From assembly GCA_944326815.1 (NCBI GenBank), contig CALVFI010000010.1:124001-188000 (forward strand): 64,000 bases of DNA, written 5' to 3'. The translations under genes and the position numbers were made by a program. Origin of the DNA: an uncultured Rikenellaceae bacterium. GTDB lineage: Bacteria; Bacteroidota; Bacteroidia; Bacteroidales; Rikenellaceae. Of the stretch, positions 9,047 through 18,412 are shown piece by piece (the first letter of the stretch is position 1; each line of letters begins with the position of its first letter). Under the pieces are notes generated by a model. It did not search any database. It had not been told where the DNA came from and saw only the letters and a list, made by a program, of their open reading frames with translations.

Positions 9047-9826
9047 ATGGACGACAAACGGCTGGAAGCCTTCAAGAGGCTGCTCGATATTATGGATGAA
9101 CTGCGGGCCAAATGCCCCTGGGATCGGGAACAAACTTTCGAATCGCTGCGCAATAACACGATCGAGGAGACTTATGAACTGGTAGACGCCATTACGGACG
9201 GCGATTTGGAGAACGTCAAAAAGGAACTCGGCGATCTGATGCTGCATGTCGTGTTCTACTCCAAGATGGGCGACGAAAAGGGCGTTTTCAACATTACGGA
9301 TGTACTGAACGGCATTTGCGACAAATTGGTATTCCGTCATCCGCACGTCTTCGGAAGCGTCGATGCAGAAAATTCCGAACAGGTCAAGCAGAACTGGGAA
9401 CAGCTCAAGCTCAAAGAACGGAAAGCAAAAAGAGGGATCCTGGCCGGAGTGCCCCGCAGTCTGCCCGCCATGGTCAAAGCATATCGGATCGGTGAAAAAG
9501 CAGCGGCAGCCGGCTTCGACTGGAACAAGAAAGAGGACGTATGGGCCAAAGTGCGTGAAGAGGAAGAAGAGGTCGAAACTGAAATTCGGAATAACAATTG
9601 CGACAAGACGGAAAGCGAGATCGGCGATCTATTTTTTGCGCTGGTTAATATGTCGCGGCTGTACGGAATCGATCCCGAGATGGCGCTGGAACGGAGCAAC
9701 AAGAAATTCATCGCACGGTTCGAGCATATCGAACAACGGGCTCAAGAGAGCGGTCGGAATTTGAAAGAGATGACGCTCGAAGAGATGGACCAATACTGGA
9801 ATGAAGCCAAACGGGCTGAGAAATAG
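9047..9826 (+). CDS. mazG: Nucleoside triphosphate pyrophosphohydrolase MazG
   Basis: MazG hydrolyses NTPs and dNTPs to the monophosphate and PPi, cleaning nucleotide pools. The 259-residue protein has the two-MazG-domain layout. The first domain carries CPWDREQTFESL and the metal-binding EETYELVDAI ... ELGDLMLHVVF motif. The second carries REEEEEVETEI ... SEIGDLFFALVNMSR. Length is close to E. coli MazG. The start MDDKRLEAFKRL at 9047 is the usual family N-terminus. Confidence 0.94.
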   Translation: MDDKRLEAFKRLLDIMDELRAKCPWDREQTFESLRNNTIEETYELVDAITDGDLENVKKELGDLMLHVVFYSKMGDEKGVFNITDVLNGICDKLVFRHPHVFGSVDAENSEQVKQNWEQLKLKERKAKRGILAGVPRSLPAMVKAYRIGEKAAAAGFDWNKKEDVWAKVREEEEEVETEIRNNNCDKTESEIGDLFFALVNMSRLYGIDPEMALERSNKKFIARFEHIEQRAQESGRNLKEMTLEEMDQYWNEAKRAEK

Positions 9827-9918
9827 AGTTACCACACATCCATACCGTATACAACGGCGAATAAACGCACATAGAGTTTGTTCCCGAGAAGGGTATGTAA
9901 TAAAAAACGAAAAGATTT

Positions 9919-10467
9919 ATGGCACTGATTAAATCCGTACGGGGATATACTCCGGAAATAGGCGAAAATACGTTTTTGGCCGACAATGCAACCATTATCG
10001 GCAATGTCAAGATAGGGGAAAAGTGCAGCATCTGGTTCAATGCCGTGTTGCGCGGAGATGTCAATCAAATCACCATCGGCAATCGTACGAACATTCAGGA
10101 TGGTGTTGTCATCCACACGCTGTTCGACGGCTCGAAACATCCCTCGCAAACCCATATCGGCGACGATGTCTCCATCGGCCACAACGCCACGATCCATGGA
10201 GCAACCATCGAAAACAGATGTCTGATCGGCATGGGAGCTACGGTTCTGGATAATGCCGTTGTCAAAGAGGGCTGCATCGTTGCAGCCAATGCATTGGTTC
10301 TCAGCAATGCAGTACTCGAGCCGAACAGCATATATGCCGGTGTCCCGGCCAAAAAGGTCAAAGAGATCTCTCCGGAACAAAGCAAAGAGATCGTAGAACG
10401 AACAGCTCGAGATTATATGCTGTATGCCTCTTGGTTCTCTTCAGCAACAGAAGACACTCAAAAATAG
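9919..10467 (+). CDS. Gamma-carbonic anhydrase family protein
   Basis: A 182-residue left-handed beta-helix protein with hexapeptide repeats (for example ATIIGNVKIGEKCSIWF), as in the YrdA/PaaY/CaiE gamma-carbonic anhydrase family. The three metal-binding histidines are present: H66, H88 and H93 (IGHNATIHG). Many relatives have weak or redox-dependent CO2 hydration activity, so activity is not certain. Its stop is directly followed by the LytS-like kinase ATG with no gap, so they are probably co-transcribed. Confidence 0.9.
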   Translation: MALIKSVRGYTPEIGENTFLADNATIIGNVKIGEKCSIWFNAVLRGDVNQITIGNRTNIQDGVVIHTLFDGSKHPSQTHIGDDVSIGHNATIHGATIENRCLIGMGATVLDNAVVKEGCIVAANALVLSNAVLEPNSIYAGVPAKKVKEISPEQSKEIVERTARDYMLYASWFSSATEDTQK

Positions 10468-11535
10468 ATGAAAATAGCAAGCAAATACCGCGTTGTATGG
10501 ATGAATATTCTGATTGCCATAGCGATCAGTCTATTCATTAATTTCTCGGATATCATATCCGTTTTATCCCCTTCCGCTCCCCGCGATATACCCCTGCACA
10601 TCGCAAGAGCACTACGACTGAACTTTTTTCTACAGCTATTATATTATGCCGTTCTTGCTTTTGTGCTATTGAGTATATCGACGACCCGATCTCGCAATCC
10701 AGTACAATTCGTCACTCGGTTATTCTATTGCATTGTTATCACATTCATCATTTACTTTTTATCTCCTTCCATGAACCGGGAGGGCGACATATTTATCCGT
10801 CTTTATCACCATAGATTATTTGATTCGAGACTATTACTTAAATGTTCATTCACTTTAATCGTTGCTGTATTATATGGAAAAATCTACGATCTTGTATATC
10901 AAAAACAACATATCATTATCGAAAACGAACAATTAAAAAACGAGAATCTGCAAACCATCTACAACACATTAATCAATCAGATCAGTCCTCACTTTTTCTT
11001 CAATTCTCTCAACTCGTTAGCTATGCTTGTGCGTGAAAAGCACAACGCCAAAGCACTCACCTATATCGACCAGTTGTCCGATACTTTCCGATACATCATC
11101 CAAAACGGGCGCACCGAAGGCACAACTCTCGGAGAGGAAGTTAAATTCGTAGAGTCATACAAATACCTTTTGGAGATCCGATATGCAGACAAACTGTTCA
11201 TCGATATTGAAACTGAACCGGAATACAAAGAGTGGCACTTACCCTCCCTATCGCTTCAGCCTCTACTTGAAAATGCTGTAAAACACAACATTATCACCCG
11301 CTCCCAACCACTCCACATCTCCATACGGACACACGAAGGCAATCTGATTGTCTCGAATGATATCCATCCCAAACTCGAACCAGAACACGGCACGGGCATC
11401 GGATTAAAAAATCTTGATGAGCGTTATCGTCTACTCACCGGGAAAAAGATCTCGATAGAAAACGATGGCAAAACTTTCTCAGTCATATTACCATTAACAG
11501 ATCCGCAAGATGAAAATCATCATCGTAGAGGATGA
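10468..11535 (+). CDS. LytS/YehU-family sensor histidine kinase
   Basis: A 355-residue inner-membrane kinase. Four hydrophobic segments (about 10-30, 51-71, 85-99, 124-141) form the input domain, followed by a short coiled region. The His_kinase domain carries the phospho-accepting H175 in QISPHFFFNSLNSL. The ATPase part contains SLQPLLENAVKH and GTGIGLKNLDERY. There is no periplasmic sensing domain, as in LytS/YpdA-type kinases. It overlaps the LytTR response regulator gene by 26 bp, so the two form a pair. Confidence 0.93.
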   Translation: MKIASKYRVVWMNILIAIAISLFINFSDIISVLSPSAPRDIPLHIARALRLNFFLQLLYYAVLAFVLLSISTTRSRNPVQFVTRLFYCIVITFIIYFLSPSMNREGDIFIRLYHHRLFDSRLLLKCSFTLIVAVLYGKIYDLVYQKQHIIIENEQLKNENLQTIYNTLINQISPHFFFNSLNSLAMLVREKHNAKALTYIDQLSDTFRYIIQNGRTEGTTLGEEVKFVESYKYLLEIRYADKLFIDIETEPEYKEWHLPSLSLQPLLENAVKHNIITRSQPLHISIRTHEGNLIVSNDIHPKLEPEHGTGIGLKNLDERYRLLTGKKISIENDGKTFSVILPLTDPQDENHHRRG

Positions 11536-12268
11536 AACCGCAGCAGCAGTAAACCTCCGTTCCTTATTAATGCAAGTTTGCCCGGAGGCGGAAATACTCG
11601 GTGTGCTTGAAAGTATAACCGAGACAGTGGAATGGTTCCATACACATCCAGAACCAGATTTAGTATTCATGGACATTCATTTGGCTGATGGAGAGGCATT
11701 TCGAATTTTTGATCGAATCGATTTACTGGTTCCCGTTATCTTCACCACAGCATACGACCAATATGCGCTCGACGCCTTTCGAGTCAATAGTATCGACTAT
11801 CTGCTCAAACCGATTAAAGCTACAGAACTCACCCGAGCCATCATCAAATATCGCAGGCTAACACAAGCCGATAAGGCAAGTTATGCCAACCGACTCTCCG
11901 ACATGGCACAGAATTATAGCATCAGCAATACGCTACTACTTCATGTCCGAGATAAAATTATCCCTTTAAAACCAGATGAAATTGCATTTTGTTACACTTC
12001 GGAGGAGCATGTCTCAATTTATGCAAAGGATGGACGTACGTTACCTTATGATAAATCGCTCGACACACTGATGTCGCGACTACCCAGCGACCGTTTTTTC
12101 CGGGCCAATCGTCAATTCATCATTTCCCGGGATTCCATTGCAGACGTATCCGTTTGGTTCGGCAGCCGCTTATCGCTGAATCTGACATTGAAAACGCCGG
12201 AGCGCATTATCATCAGTAAAGCCCGAGTACCGGAATTCAAACGTTGGCTGGCCGGACAAATCGGTTAA
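11510..12268 (+). CDS. LytTR-family response regulator
   Basis: A 252-residue regulator with an N-terminal receiver domain (acidic E7 and D8, phospho-acceptor D55 in LVFMDIHLAD, K near LLKPI) and a C-terminal LytTR DNA-binding domain (about 145-250). It contains YTSEEHVSIYAKDG and RANRQFIISRDSI, both typical of LytTR. It is the partner of the overlapping LytS-like kinase. The genes just downstream (Spy-like protein and outer-membrane barrel) are plausible targets, by inference from position. Confidence 0.94.
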   Translation: MKIIIVEDETAAAVNLRSLLMQVCPEAEILGVLESITETVEWFHTHPEPDLVFMDIHLADGEAFRIFDRIDLLVPVIFTTAYDQYALDAFRVNSIDYLLKPIKATELTRAIIKYRRLTQADKASYANRLSDMAQNYSISNTLLLHVRDKIIPLKPDEIAFCYTSEEHVSIYAKDGRTLPYDKSLDTLMSRLPSDRFFRANRQFIISRDSIADVSVWFGSRLSLNLTLKTPERIIISKARVPEFKRWLAGQIG

Positions 12269-12381
12269 ATCTATCATTTCAATCTATTCTCAAGGTCGTT
12301 TCACCTGCCTTTCCGGTCGGTTGACCGCTTGCTTTTTCCGTTTCAAGGAAAAATACAGGCCAAAATCCACGGTGTAAAACT

Positions 12382-12389
12382 ATATTTGC
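12382..12389 (+). promoter_or_regulatory. Promoter -7 element for the Spy-like gene
   Basis: TATATTTG is followed by C, an exact TAnnTTTG match 39 bp before the Spy-like start. It shows the Spy-like gene has its own promoter apart from the two-component operon. The same 160-bp gap holds a small hairpin (CGGTC, GGTT, GACCG at 12314-12327) that may weakly end the upstream transcript. Confidence 0.6.
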
Positions 12390-12428
12390 ACTGCAATTCA
12401 CAAAATATTTTAATCAAAATTAAAGGCT

Positions 12429-12929
12429 ATGAAAAGGTTCTTGAAAATCGTCATGATAGTCGTTGCAGTTTTTGCCACGACATCTTTGTCGGCACAACCT
12501 GGTCCTCAGGGACGTGGGCAACGTCAGCCGATGAAGCCTGAAGAAATGGCTCAAATGATGACCCAACGGATGACCGACTCTCTGAATCTCAGCAAAGAAC
12601 AACAGACAAAAGTATATGATCTTAATCTGGCGATGATTAATAACCGCCCGATGATGCGCCGAGATCAACAACAGACTCCGGAACAACGCCAGGCTGCTCG
12701 CCAAGAGCTTATGAAAAGCCAACAAGACTATCGGACTAAACTGAAAGCCATACTCACCGAAGAACAATACGCTAAATGGGAAAAAGAGCAAGCAGCGCGT
12801 CTGCAACGTGGTGATCGAGGCTTGGGTTTCGGCCCGCAAATGCCGCCAAGAGAAAGATTGAATACAGCCCAAGACGATCAACAAGAGCGATCTCAAAAAA
12901 AACAAAAGAAAAATAAAAAATCAGAATAG
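12429..12929 (+). CDS. Spy/CpxP-like periplasmic protein (DUF4890-type)
   Basis: A 166-residue exported protein with a signal peptide (about 1-22, ending SLSAQ). The mature part is rich in Gln, Met, Arg and Lys. It has two helical repeats of the LTxxQ type: DSLNLSKEQQTKVYDLN (about 50-66) and LKAILTEEQYAKWEKEQ (about 106-122). Such proteins act as periplasmic chaperones or metal/stress sensors in other bacteria. The C-terminal 20 residues are very basic (KKQKKNKK). It lies between a LytTR pair and a large barrel, so it may report on or assist the barrel. Confidence 0.8.
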   Translation: MKRFLKIVMIVVAVFATTSLSAQPGPQGRGQRQPMKPEEMAQMMTQRMTDSLNLSKEQQTKVYDLNLAMINNRPMMRRDQQQTPEQRQAARQELMKSQQDYRTKLKAILTEEQYAKWEKEQAARLQRGDRGLGFGPQMPPRERLNTAQDDQQERSQKKQKKNKKSE

Positions 12930-12946
12930 CGGGCCGGAACCTGCTT

Positions 12947-12975
12947 GGGGTGTCCTGCGACACCCCTATTTTTAA
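12947..12975 (+). terminator. Terminator after the Spy-like gene
   Basis: GGGGTGTC (12947-12954), a 4-nt loop, and GACACCCC (12959-12966) form an 8-bp stem, followed by TATTTTTAAATTTTATTTT. It probably separates the Spy-like gene from the barrel gene. Confidence 0.75.
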
Positions 12976-13039
12976 ATTTTATTTTATCCCTCCCTCAAAA
13001 TATTTTCCAGCTTCACCCGCGATACATTAAAACACCCAA

Positions 13040-15928
13040 ATGAAACGATTGATTTTACTAATAGCAGTAATAAGCTGCCTGGCCAATGCCGCGATGGCAC
13101 AACAAACTGGGAAAATAACCGGTATTGTAGTCGACAGTTTGACCACAGCTCCTGTTCCAGGTGCTGTGATTGAAGTCATTTCCGTAAAAAACCCTTCTAT
13201 AAAGAAATATGTTTCCGCTGAAGTAAGTGGTAAAATAGAGGTCAACAATTTGTCGTATGGCTCATACACGATGAAAATCACTTTTCTCGGATACAGTACA
13301 TGGGAACGGACGATTCGAGTAAACAAATCGATCGTCAATCTCGGAAATCTATATATGAAGGAGGAATCTCAGAAGATCGACGAAATTGTATTGGAGGCTA
13401 AAGCATTACGCACTTCACAAAAAGGAGACACTGTCGTTTACAATGCAGACTCGTTTAAGGTTACAAAAGATGCCGATGCAGAAAGTCTACTATCCAAAAT
13501 GCCGGGTATCACCGTAATCGACGGAGAGGTTGAAGCTCAAGGTGAAACGGTAGAAAAAATATTTGTAGATGGAAAAGAATTTTTCGGAGGCGACGTAACC
13601 TCTGCAATCAAGAATCTGCCTGCAGAAGTCATCTCGAAAATTGAAGTTTACGATAAACTCAGTGACCAAGCAGAATTTACAGGTATCGACGACGGTGAAG
13701 GATTCAAAGCCATCAATATCGTCACGACCGTAGACAAAGGTTATTTCGGCAAATTGAACGCAGGATACGGATTCAACGACAAATACATCGGAGGAGGGAA
13801 TATCAACTACTTCAAAGGAGACCAGCGCATATCTCTGATTGGTATGGCCAACAATGTCAACCAACAGAATTTCGCCATGGAAGATCTGATGGGTGTAGTC
13901 AGCAGTGGAAACGGTATGCAATCACGCGGAGGAGGCTATATGCGAGGCATGCGGAGCGCTGGAGCATTTCTGATGCGTCCACAGGACGGTATATCCACAG
14001 TCACGTCATTCGGCGTCAATTATAACGACACGTGGGGAAAGAAAGTAGAGGTATCGGCCAGCTACTTCTTCAATAAAAGCAGAAATGAAAATGAACGGAT
14101 CACAGACCGTCAATATACCGGTATCGGAGATGATTTCACCACCTACAACGCTGATGCTGATACCTGGAATCGAAACCTCGAGCATCGTTTCAATGCAAAA
14201 ATCGAATATAACATCAACGAAAACCAATCGTTGATGATTCGCCCGAATATCAGTTTCCAGAATTATCACTCCACCAACTCCACGTTCGGAATCAACAACG
14301 GAGTAAGTGGAGCCGACACATCACTCATCAACAATGTTTGGAATGGTACCAACTCGCGGAGCAACGGATATAGAATATCGAACAGCATCATTTATCGGAT
14401 CAAACTGGGCAAACCAGGTCGTACCCTGACACTCGATATTAACGGCAGCACCAATAAAAACGACCGTAAAGGGCTGGACAGTACCCTACGCCAGAATCTC
14501 ATTATAAACCCGGTTCTCGACTCCCTATTTAAACAAAGGAGCATCAATAATTCGAACGGATACAGTTTGAATGGAAATCTGATATATACCGAGCCCCTCA
14601 CGCCCTATTCACAAGTGAATGCCTCGTACCGTATATCGTACAGCCATTCTGATGCCGACAAGGAAGCATATCTATGGGACAGACTCCTGAATCAATTCAG
14701 TACGCAACTGGACGGAGACTTTTCCAATATCTACAACAACGACTACCTGACCCATCGAGCAGGCTTGGGATACAACTACAATAAGGATAAAAACATGTTC
14801 GTCATGAGCGTCTCTTATCAACGCTCGATTCTTAAAGGCGACCAAGATTATCCCACTCCTCCTCGCAGTCTCGAGAAATCATTCAACAATATCGTCTACT
14901 TTGCTATGTTGGAGAAGGCTTTCAGTTCAAGCAGCACCTTGCGTATTCGAGCACGTTCATACACGAGTAACCCGTCGATATTCCAATTGCAAGATGTCGT
15001 CGATATGTCCAATACCCAATTTGTCTCTTCGGGTAACCCCTATCTGAAGCCTTCCTATACCCATAATCTATTTGCCACTTACAACAAATCAGGACTGGAG
15101 AAGGGACAAACATTCATGGCTATGGTCGGATTCAACATCCAGAACAACTATATCGGCGACTCGACCGTACGAATGGAAGGAGCAATTCTACCCAACGGAT
15201 ATGAACTGGCTCAAGGAGCACAATACACCAAACCGGTTAACATGAACGGAAAATGGAGTGTGAGTGGTAATGTCAGTTTTGGAACTCCAATATCCTTCCT
15301 GAAAAGCAACGTCAATTTCAATCTCCGTGCTACATATAATGAACAACCAAGTATAATTAACAGTGAGAGAAACATTCTCAAAGGGCAGTATTACAGCGGA
15401 GGTATTGTACTCGGCAGCAATATTAGTGAACGCATTGACTTCACACTCTCATACAACGGAGGATATAACATTACCAAAAATACGGTACAAGACGACAAAG
15501 ACAATACTTACATCAGCCAGGGGGCCTCTTTCCGCTTCAAATGGGTTGCCTGGGCTGGCTTCACACTCACGGCTAATGCCACCTACTCCCAATACCATGG
15601 TATTACGGACAAATTCAACGAACAATACGTCATTTGCAATGCCTATCTCGGGAAAAAGGTTTTCCGCAATCAACGCGGTGAGTTGACAGTAGGAGTAAAC
15701 GATTTATTCAATCAGAACACCAGTTTCTCCCGAAATATTACAGACACCTATATCGAGAACCTCAAGAACCGGGTATTGGGTCGTTACGTCAGCGTGCAAT
15801 TCACCTATAACCTGCGCAGTTTCAAAGGGAAAGGCACTCAGGGCGAGCCTGACTCGCTTGGCGGAGGCCATCATGGCGGAGGCAGACCCCCGATGGGACC
15901 TCCTCCCGGAGGCGGAAGGCCTTTCTAA
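13040..15928 (+). CDS. Outer-membrane beta-barrel protein with an N-terminal carboxypeptidase-like domain
   Basis: A 962-residue outer-membrane protein with a signal peptide (1-20, ANAAMAQ). A carboxypeptidase-regulatory-like beta-sandwich follows (about 24-110; TGIVVDSLTTAPVPGAVIEV), then a plug-like segment (about 125-220; LLSKMPGITVIDGEVEAQGE) and a long barrel of the OMP_b-brl_3 class. The C-terminus is unusual: a Gly/Pro/His-rich tail GGGHHGGGRPPMGPPPGGG after the last recognisable strand, rather than a terminal aromatic strand. It follows the LytTR pair and the Spy-like protein. Ligand unknown; the tail could bind metal, which is speculation. Confidence 0.88.
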   Translation: MKRLILLIAVISCLANAAMAQQTGKITGIVVDSLTTAPVPGAVIEVISVKNPSIKKYVSAEVSGKIEVNNLSYGSYTMKITFLGYSTWERTIRVNKSIVNLGNLYMKEESQKIDEIVLEAKALRTSQKGDTVVYNADSFKVTKDADAESLLSKMPGITVIDGEVEAQGETVEKIFVDGKEFFGGDVTSAIKNLPAEVISKIEVYDKLSDQAEFTGIDDGEGFKAINIVTTVDKGYFGKLNAGYGFNDKYIGGGNINYFKGDQRISLIGMANNVNQQNFAMEDLMGVVSSGNGMQSRGGGYMRGMRSAGAFLMRPQDGISTVTSFGVNYNDTWGKKVEVSASYFFNKSRNENERITDRQYTGIGDDFTTYNADADTWNRNLEHRFNAKIEYNINENQSLMIRPNISFQNYHSTNSTFGINNGVSGADTSLINNVWNGTNSRSNGYRISNSIIYRIKLGKPGRTLTLDINGSTNKNDRKGLDSTLRQNLIINPVLDSLFKQRSINNSNGYSLNGNLIYTEPLTPYSQVNASYRISYSHSDADKEAYLWDRLLNQFSTQLDGDFSNIYNNDYLTHRAGLGYNYNKDKNMFVMSVSYQRSILKGDQDYPTPPRSLEKSFNNIVYFAMLEKAFSSSSTLRIRARSYTSNPSIFQLQDVVDMSNTQFVSSGNPYLKPSYTHNLFATYNKSGLEKGQTFMAMVGFNIQNNYIGDSTVRMEGAILPNGYELAQGAQYTKPVNMNGKWSVSGNVSFGTPISFLKSNVNFNLRATYNEQPSIINSERNILKGQYYSGGIVLGSNISERIDFTLSYNGGYNITKNTVQDDKDNTYISQGASFRFKWVAWAGFTLTANATYSQYHGITDKFNEQYVICNAYLGKKVFRNQRGELTVGVNDLFNQNTSFSRNITDTYIENLKNRVLGRYVSVQFTYNLRSFKGKGTQGEPDSLGGGHHGGGRPPMGPPPGGGRPF

Positions 15929-15946
15929 TAATAGAATCAAAATTAC

Positions 15947-15985
15947 ATAAGAAGAACCACATCCGCTGGATGTGGTTCTTCTTAT
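15947..15985 (+). terminator. Strong hairpin terminator after the barrel gene
   Basis: An 18-bp perfect stem (15947-15964 with 15968-15985) and a 3-nt loop GCT, 18 bp after the barrel stop and 28 bp from the convergent ABC permease stop at 16014. It can end transcripts from both sides. Confidence 0.8.
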
Positions 15986-16013
15986 AATATACGCTTGCTT
16001 CAGCGAGACTGAA

Positions 16014-17213
16014 CTATAATTTTCCGGCAGCCTCCCGACGCATAATATAACGAATCGAGCAACAAGCCAGTACGAAATAGACTGCCGTCAGAATCCACAG
16101 CATATTAATCTGCGAAGCAACATCCTGCAAGGAGGCTCCCATGGTCTGAAGCCTGAGAAAACCCTCCACCCCGTTGCTACTGGGCAAAATCCGGCCGAAA
16201 TTATACAGCCACTCGGGCAATGCCTCCTTCGGCAACGAAGCTCCCGACACCAACAGAATGGGAATCGAACTCCACAACATGAACAGAATCGAATTTTCCC
16301 GATAACGGAATAGCGTCGAGACTGCAATCCCCAAGAAAATGCAGGAGAGCAGATAAGGAGCCATAAAAAGCACGATATGTAAGAAAGGAGCATGCATCGG
16401 ATAGCCGAAAGCCTTATAGTGGAATCCCAAAGCATAGAGACCCGTTATGCAATAGATCGAAAAATAGGCGACCGCTTTTCCCAACACCACCGGAACGACA
16501 GATAGTCTCATCTCTCCCGGTTGAATCAAAGTACGGTACAGTCCGTGTTCACGCCAGGTCCCGCCCATCATACCGATAGCAATCAGCAGAGTCTGTTGAA
16601 TGATAATGATAATAATGGCCGGCATGATGAAGGTACCGTATCCCAGATAGGGATTAAAAAGATTGGTGGTTTGGAGCACAACCGGTTCCGTCGTTGCCTC
16701 GGCCTGCGGAATCGTCGCTCCTTTAGCCAGAAGACGAGTAAACTCCACCTCGCTTCCGGTACCTGTCAGCCCGGCGACCACATCGGAAAAGACCTGCCGA
16801 TAAATCAGAAAATAACTGGCATCGGCATAGACACCAACAACCACCTGCTCGCCGCGCATAAGTTTACGCTCATAGTCATACGGAATATAAACCACTCCAT
16901 ACACCTTACGGTCATAGAACAAGGCTTTCGCCTCCTCCATATCGGCAGGTGTATAGGAAACAAACAGATTGGGAGCGGCATCGAACAATTCAATCAGACG
17001 TCGACTGGATGCTGTGTGACTGTTATCCACTACGGCAATGGGGACGTTGCGCACGACCTGCTTGGAGTAGGCCAATGAATAGAGTGTTGCGTAGATTATC
17101 AAGGCAAACACCCCGACCAGAATCACACCCGCATCATGAAAGATAAATTTATATTCATTCGCCAAAACGGAGGTGAACTCTCTCCATTTTACACTAAAAC
17201 GACTCTGTCCCAT
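16014..17213 (-). CDS. ABC-2 type transporter permease (second)
   Basis: A 399-residue inner-membrane permease. One N-terminal transmembrane helix is followed by a large extracytoplasmic region (about 50-170; AVVDNSHTASSRRL), then five C-terminal helices, the YhhJ/YbhR-like ABC-2 layout. I chose ATG 17213, two bases after the upstream stop and behind GGGGAGGA; an ATG six codons earlier (17231) overlaps the upstream gene. Last gene of the TetR-TolC-HlyD-permease operon. It probably forms a heterodimer with the preceding permease. No ATP-binding subunit is encoded nearby. Confidence 0.88.
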   Translation of the reverse strand: MGQSRFSVKWREFTSVLANEYKFIFHDAGVILVGVFALIIYATLYSLAYSKQVVRNVPIAVVDNSHTASSRRLIELFDAAPNLFVSYTPADMEEAKALFYDRKVYGVVYIPYDYERKLMRGEQVVVGVYADASYFLIYRQVFSDVVAGLTGTGSEVEFTRLLAKGATIPQAEATTEPVVLQTTNLFNPYLGYGTFIMPAIIIIIIQQTLLIAIGMMGGTWREHGLYRTLIQPGEMRLSVVPVVLGKAVAYFSIYCITGLYALGFHYKAFGYPMHAPFLHIVLFMAPYLLSCIFLGIAVSTLFRYRENSILFMLWSSIPILLVSGASLPKEALPEWLYNFGRILPSSNGVEGFLRLQTMGASLQDVASQINMLWILTAVYFVLACCSIRYIMRREAAGKL

Positions 17214-17215
17214 AG

Positions 17216-18412
17216 CTATGTCCTCCCCCAATATTTTTCATTCGTTGCCACCATTTTCAGCCGCGGCACACACAACAGCGGCAGGAAAACGAACAACGAC
17301 ATCCAGCCCAGATCTTGGATCGCATATACCGGCGGAGCCCCTCGGAGTGCCTGGTCTATAAACACCTCCGTATAAAACGTAAAGGGGAACAGATAGCAAA
17401 ACAGACGCACCACCGGTCCCATTGCCATCATCGGGAAAGTCAACCCGGAAAAGGTAAAAGCCAACACTCCGTATCCTCCACCCAATGACAAGGAGAGACG
17501 CAAATTGGCCACCACCGAGATAATCAGAATGGCAATCGACTGGTATGCCAGCACGAGCCAGCAACCTGCGAAAAGCACAATGAAGGTACTGCCGTTGAGT
17601 GGTACGCCCATAAATGAATACATGATCGTATTCATAAACAGACTGAGCAACCACAGACAAAGGGTATAGGGCAACATTTTCCCGACCAAAGCCGGCCAGA
17701 TACGCCCTCCGGCCGCTTCCATCCACGCTCCTGCCGTGGCATTCTTCAATTCCGTTCCTATGACGAAGATGGTCAGCATCAAGGTAAATATGAGAAGCAT
17801 CATCGGCATGAAACTCGGCATCAAAAAATAGGTATAGCTCAGATAAGGATTGAAGAGGATGTGCTTGTCGAACGAGACAGGCATCATCTGCGCATAGGCT
17901 TCCGCTTCCGAGAGCCCTTTCTTCATCAACAGCTGAATCTGAATGCCGGCCGAGAAGGTCGAGACCGTCGTCTGTATATCTTTGCTCAACATACCGTTCG
18001 CCGTAATATTCATACCACTGACATAGGCGGCGACACGGGTCTGTGTATTGCTCAGAATATCTTTTTCGAAATTCCGCGGTATGTAAACCATTGCCATGAT
18101 ATCCCCCTGTTTCATCAGGCGCTCTCCCTCGTCCACCCCCGAGACCTCATAAGTCACATAAGCTGTAGGGGTAGCATCTATCATGGAGATAAGTTGGCGA
18201 GACAAAGTCGTCTGGTCTCGATCCACAACCGCAATCGGTATATCACGCGGAACCCCCTTCGAAAAAAGCACAACAAAGAATAGAAACGAAACGACAGGTA
18301 TCACAACCATCAGCGAGGGATAAATCGGATGCTTCCGAATCAACCCCCACTCCCGTCGCAAGACACGTTTCGTATAACCGAAAAAGCCCATCGTTCTCTC
18401 CTTAGGTTCCAT
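17216..18412 (-). CDS. ABC-2 type transporter permease (first)
   Basis: A 398-residue permease paralogous to the next gene: one N-terminal helix (about 25-48), an extracytoplasmic domain with AVVDRDQTTLSRQLISM, and a C-terminal bundle of five helices. Its ATG overlaps the hlyD stop in TAATG. An alternative start at 18391 (MGFFGYTKR) has AAGGAG seven bases upstream and is also reasonable. With HlyD and TolC it should build a trans-envelope exporter; the substrate is unknown. Confidence 0.88.
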   Translation of the reverse strand: MEPKERTMGFFGYTKRVLRREWGLIRKHPIYPSLMVVIPVVSFLFFVVLFSKGVPRDIPIAVVDRDQTTLSRQLISMIDATPTAYVTYEVSGVDEGERLMKQGDIMAMVYIPRNFEKDILSNTQTRVAAYVSGMNITANGMLSKDIQTTVSTFSAGIQIQLLMKKGLSEAEAYAQMMPVSFDKHILFNPYLSYTYFLMPSFMPMMLLIFTLMLTIFVIGTELKNATAGAWMEAAGGRIWPALVGKMLPYTLCLWLLSLFMNTIMYSFMGVPLNGSTFIVLFAGCWLVLAYQSIAILIISVVANLRLSLSLGGGYGVLAFTFSGLTFPMMAMGPVVRLFCYLFPFTFYTEVFIDQALRGAPPVYAIQDLGWMSLFVFLPLLCVPRLKMVATNEKYWGRT

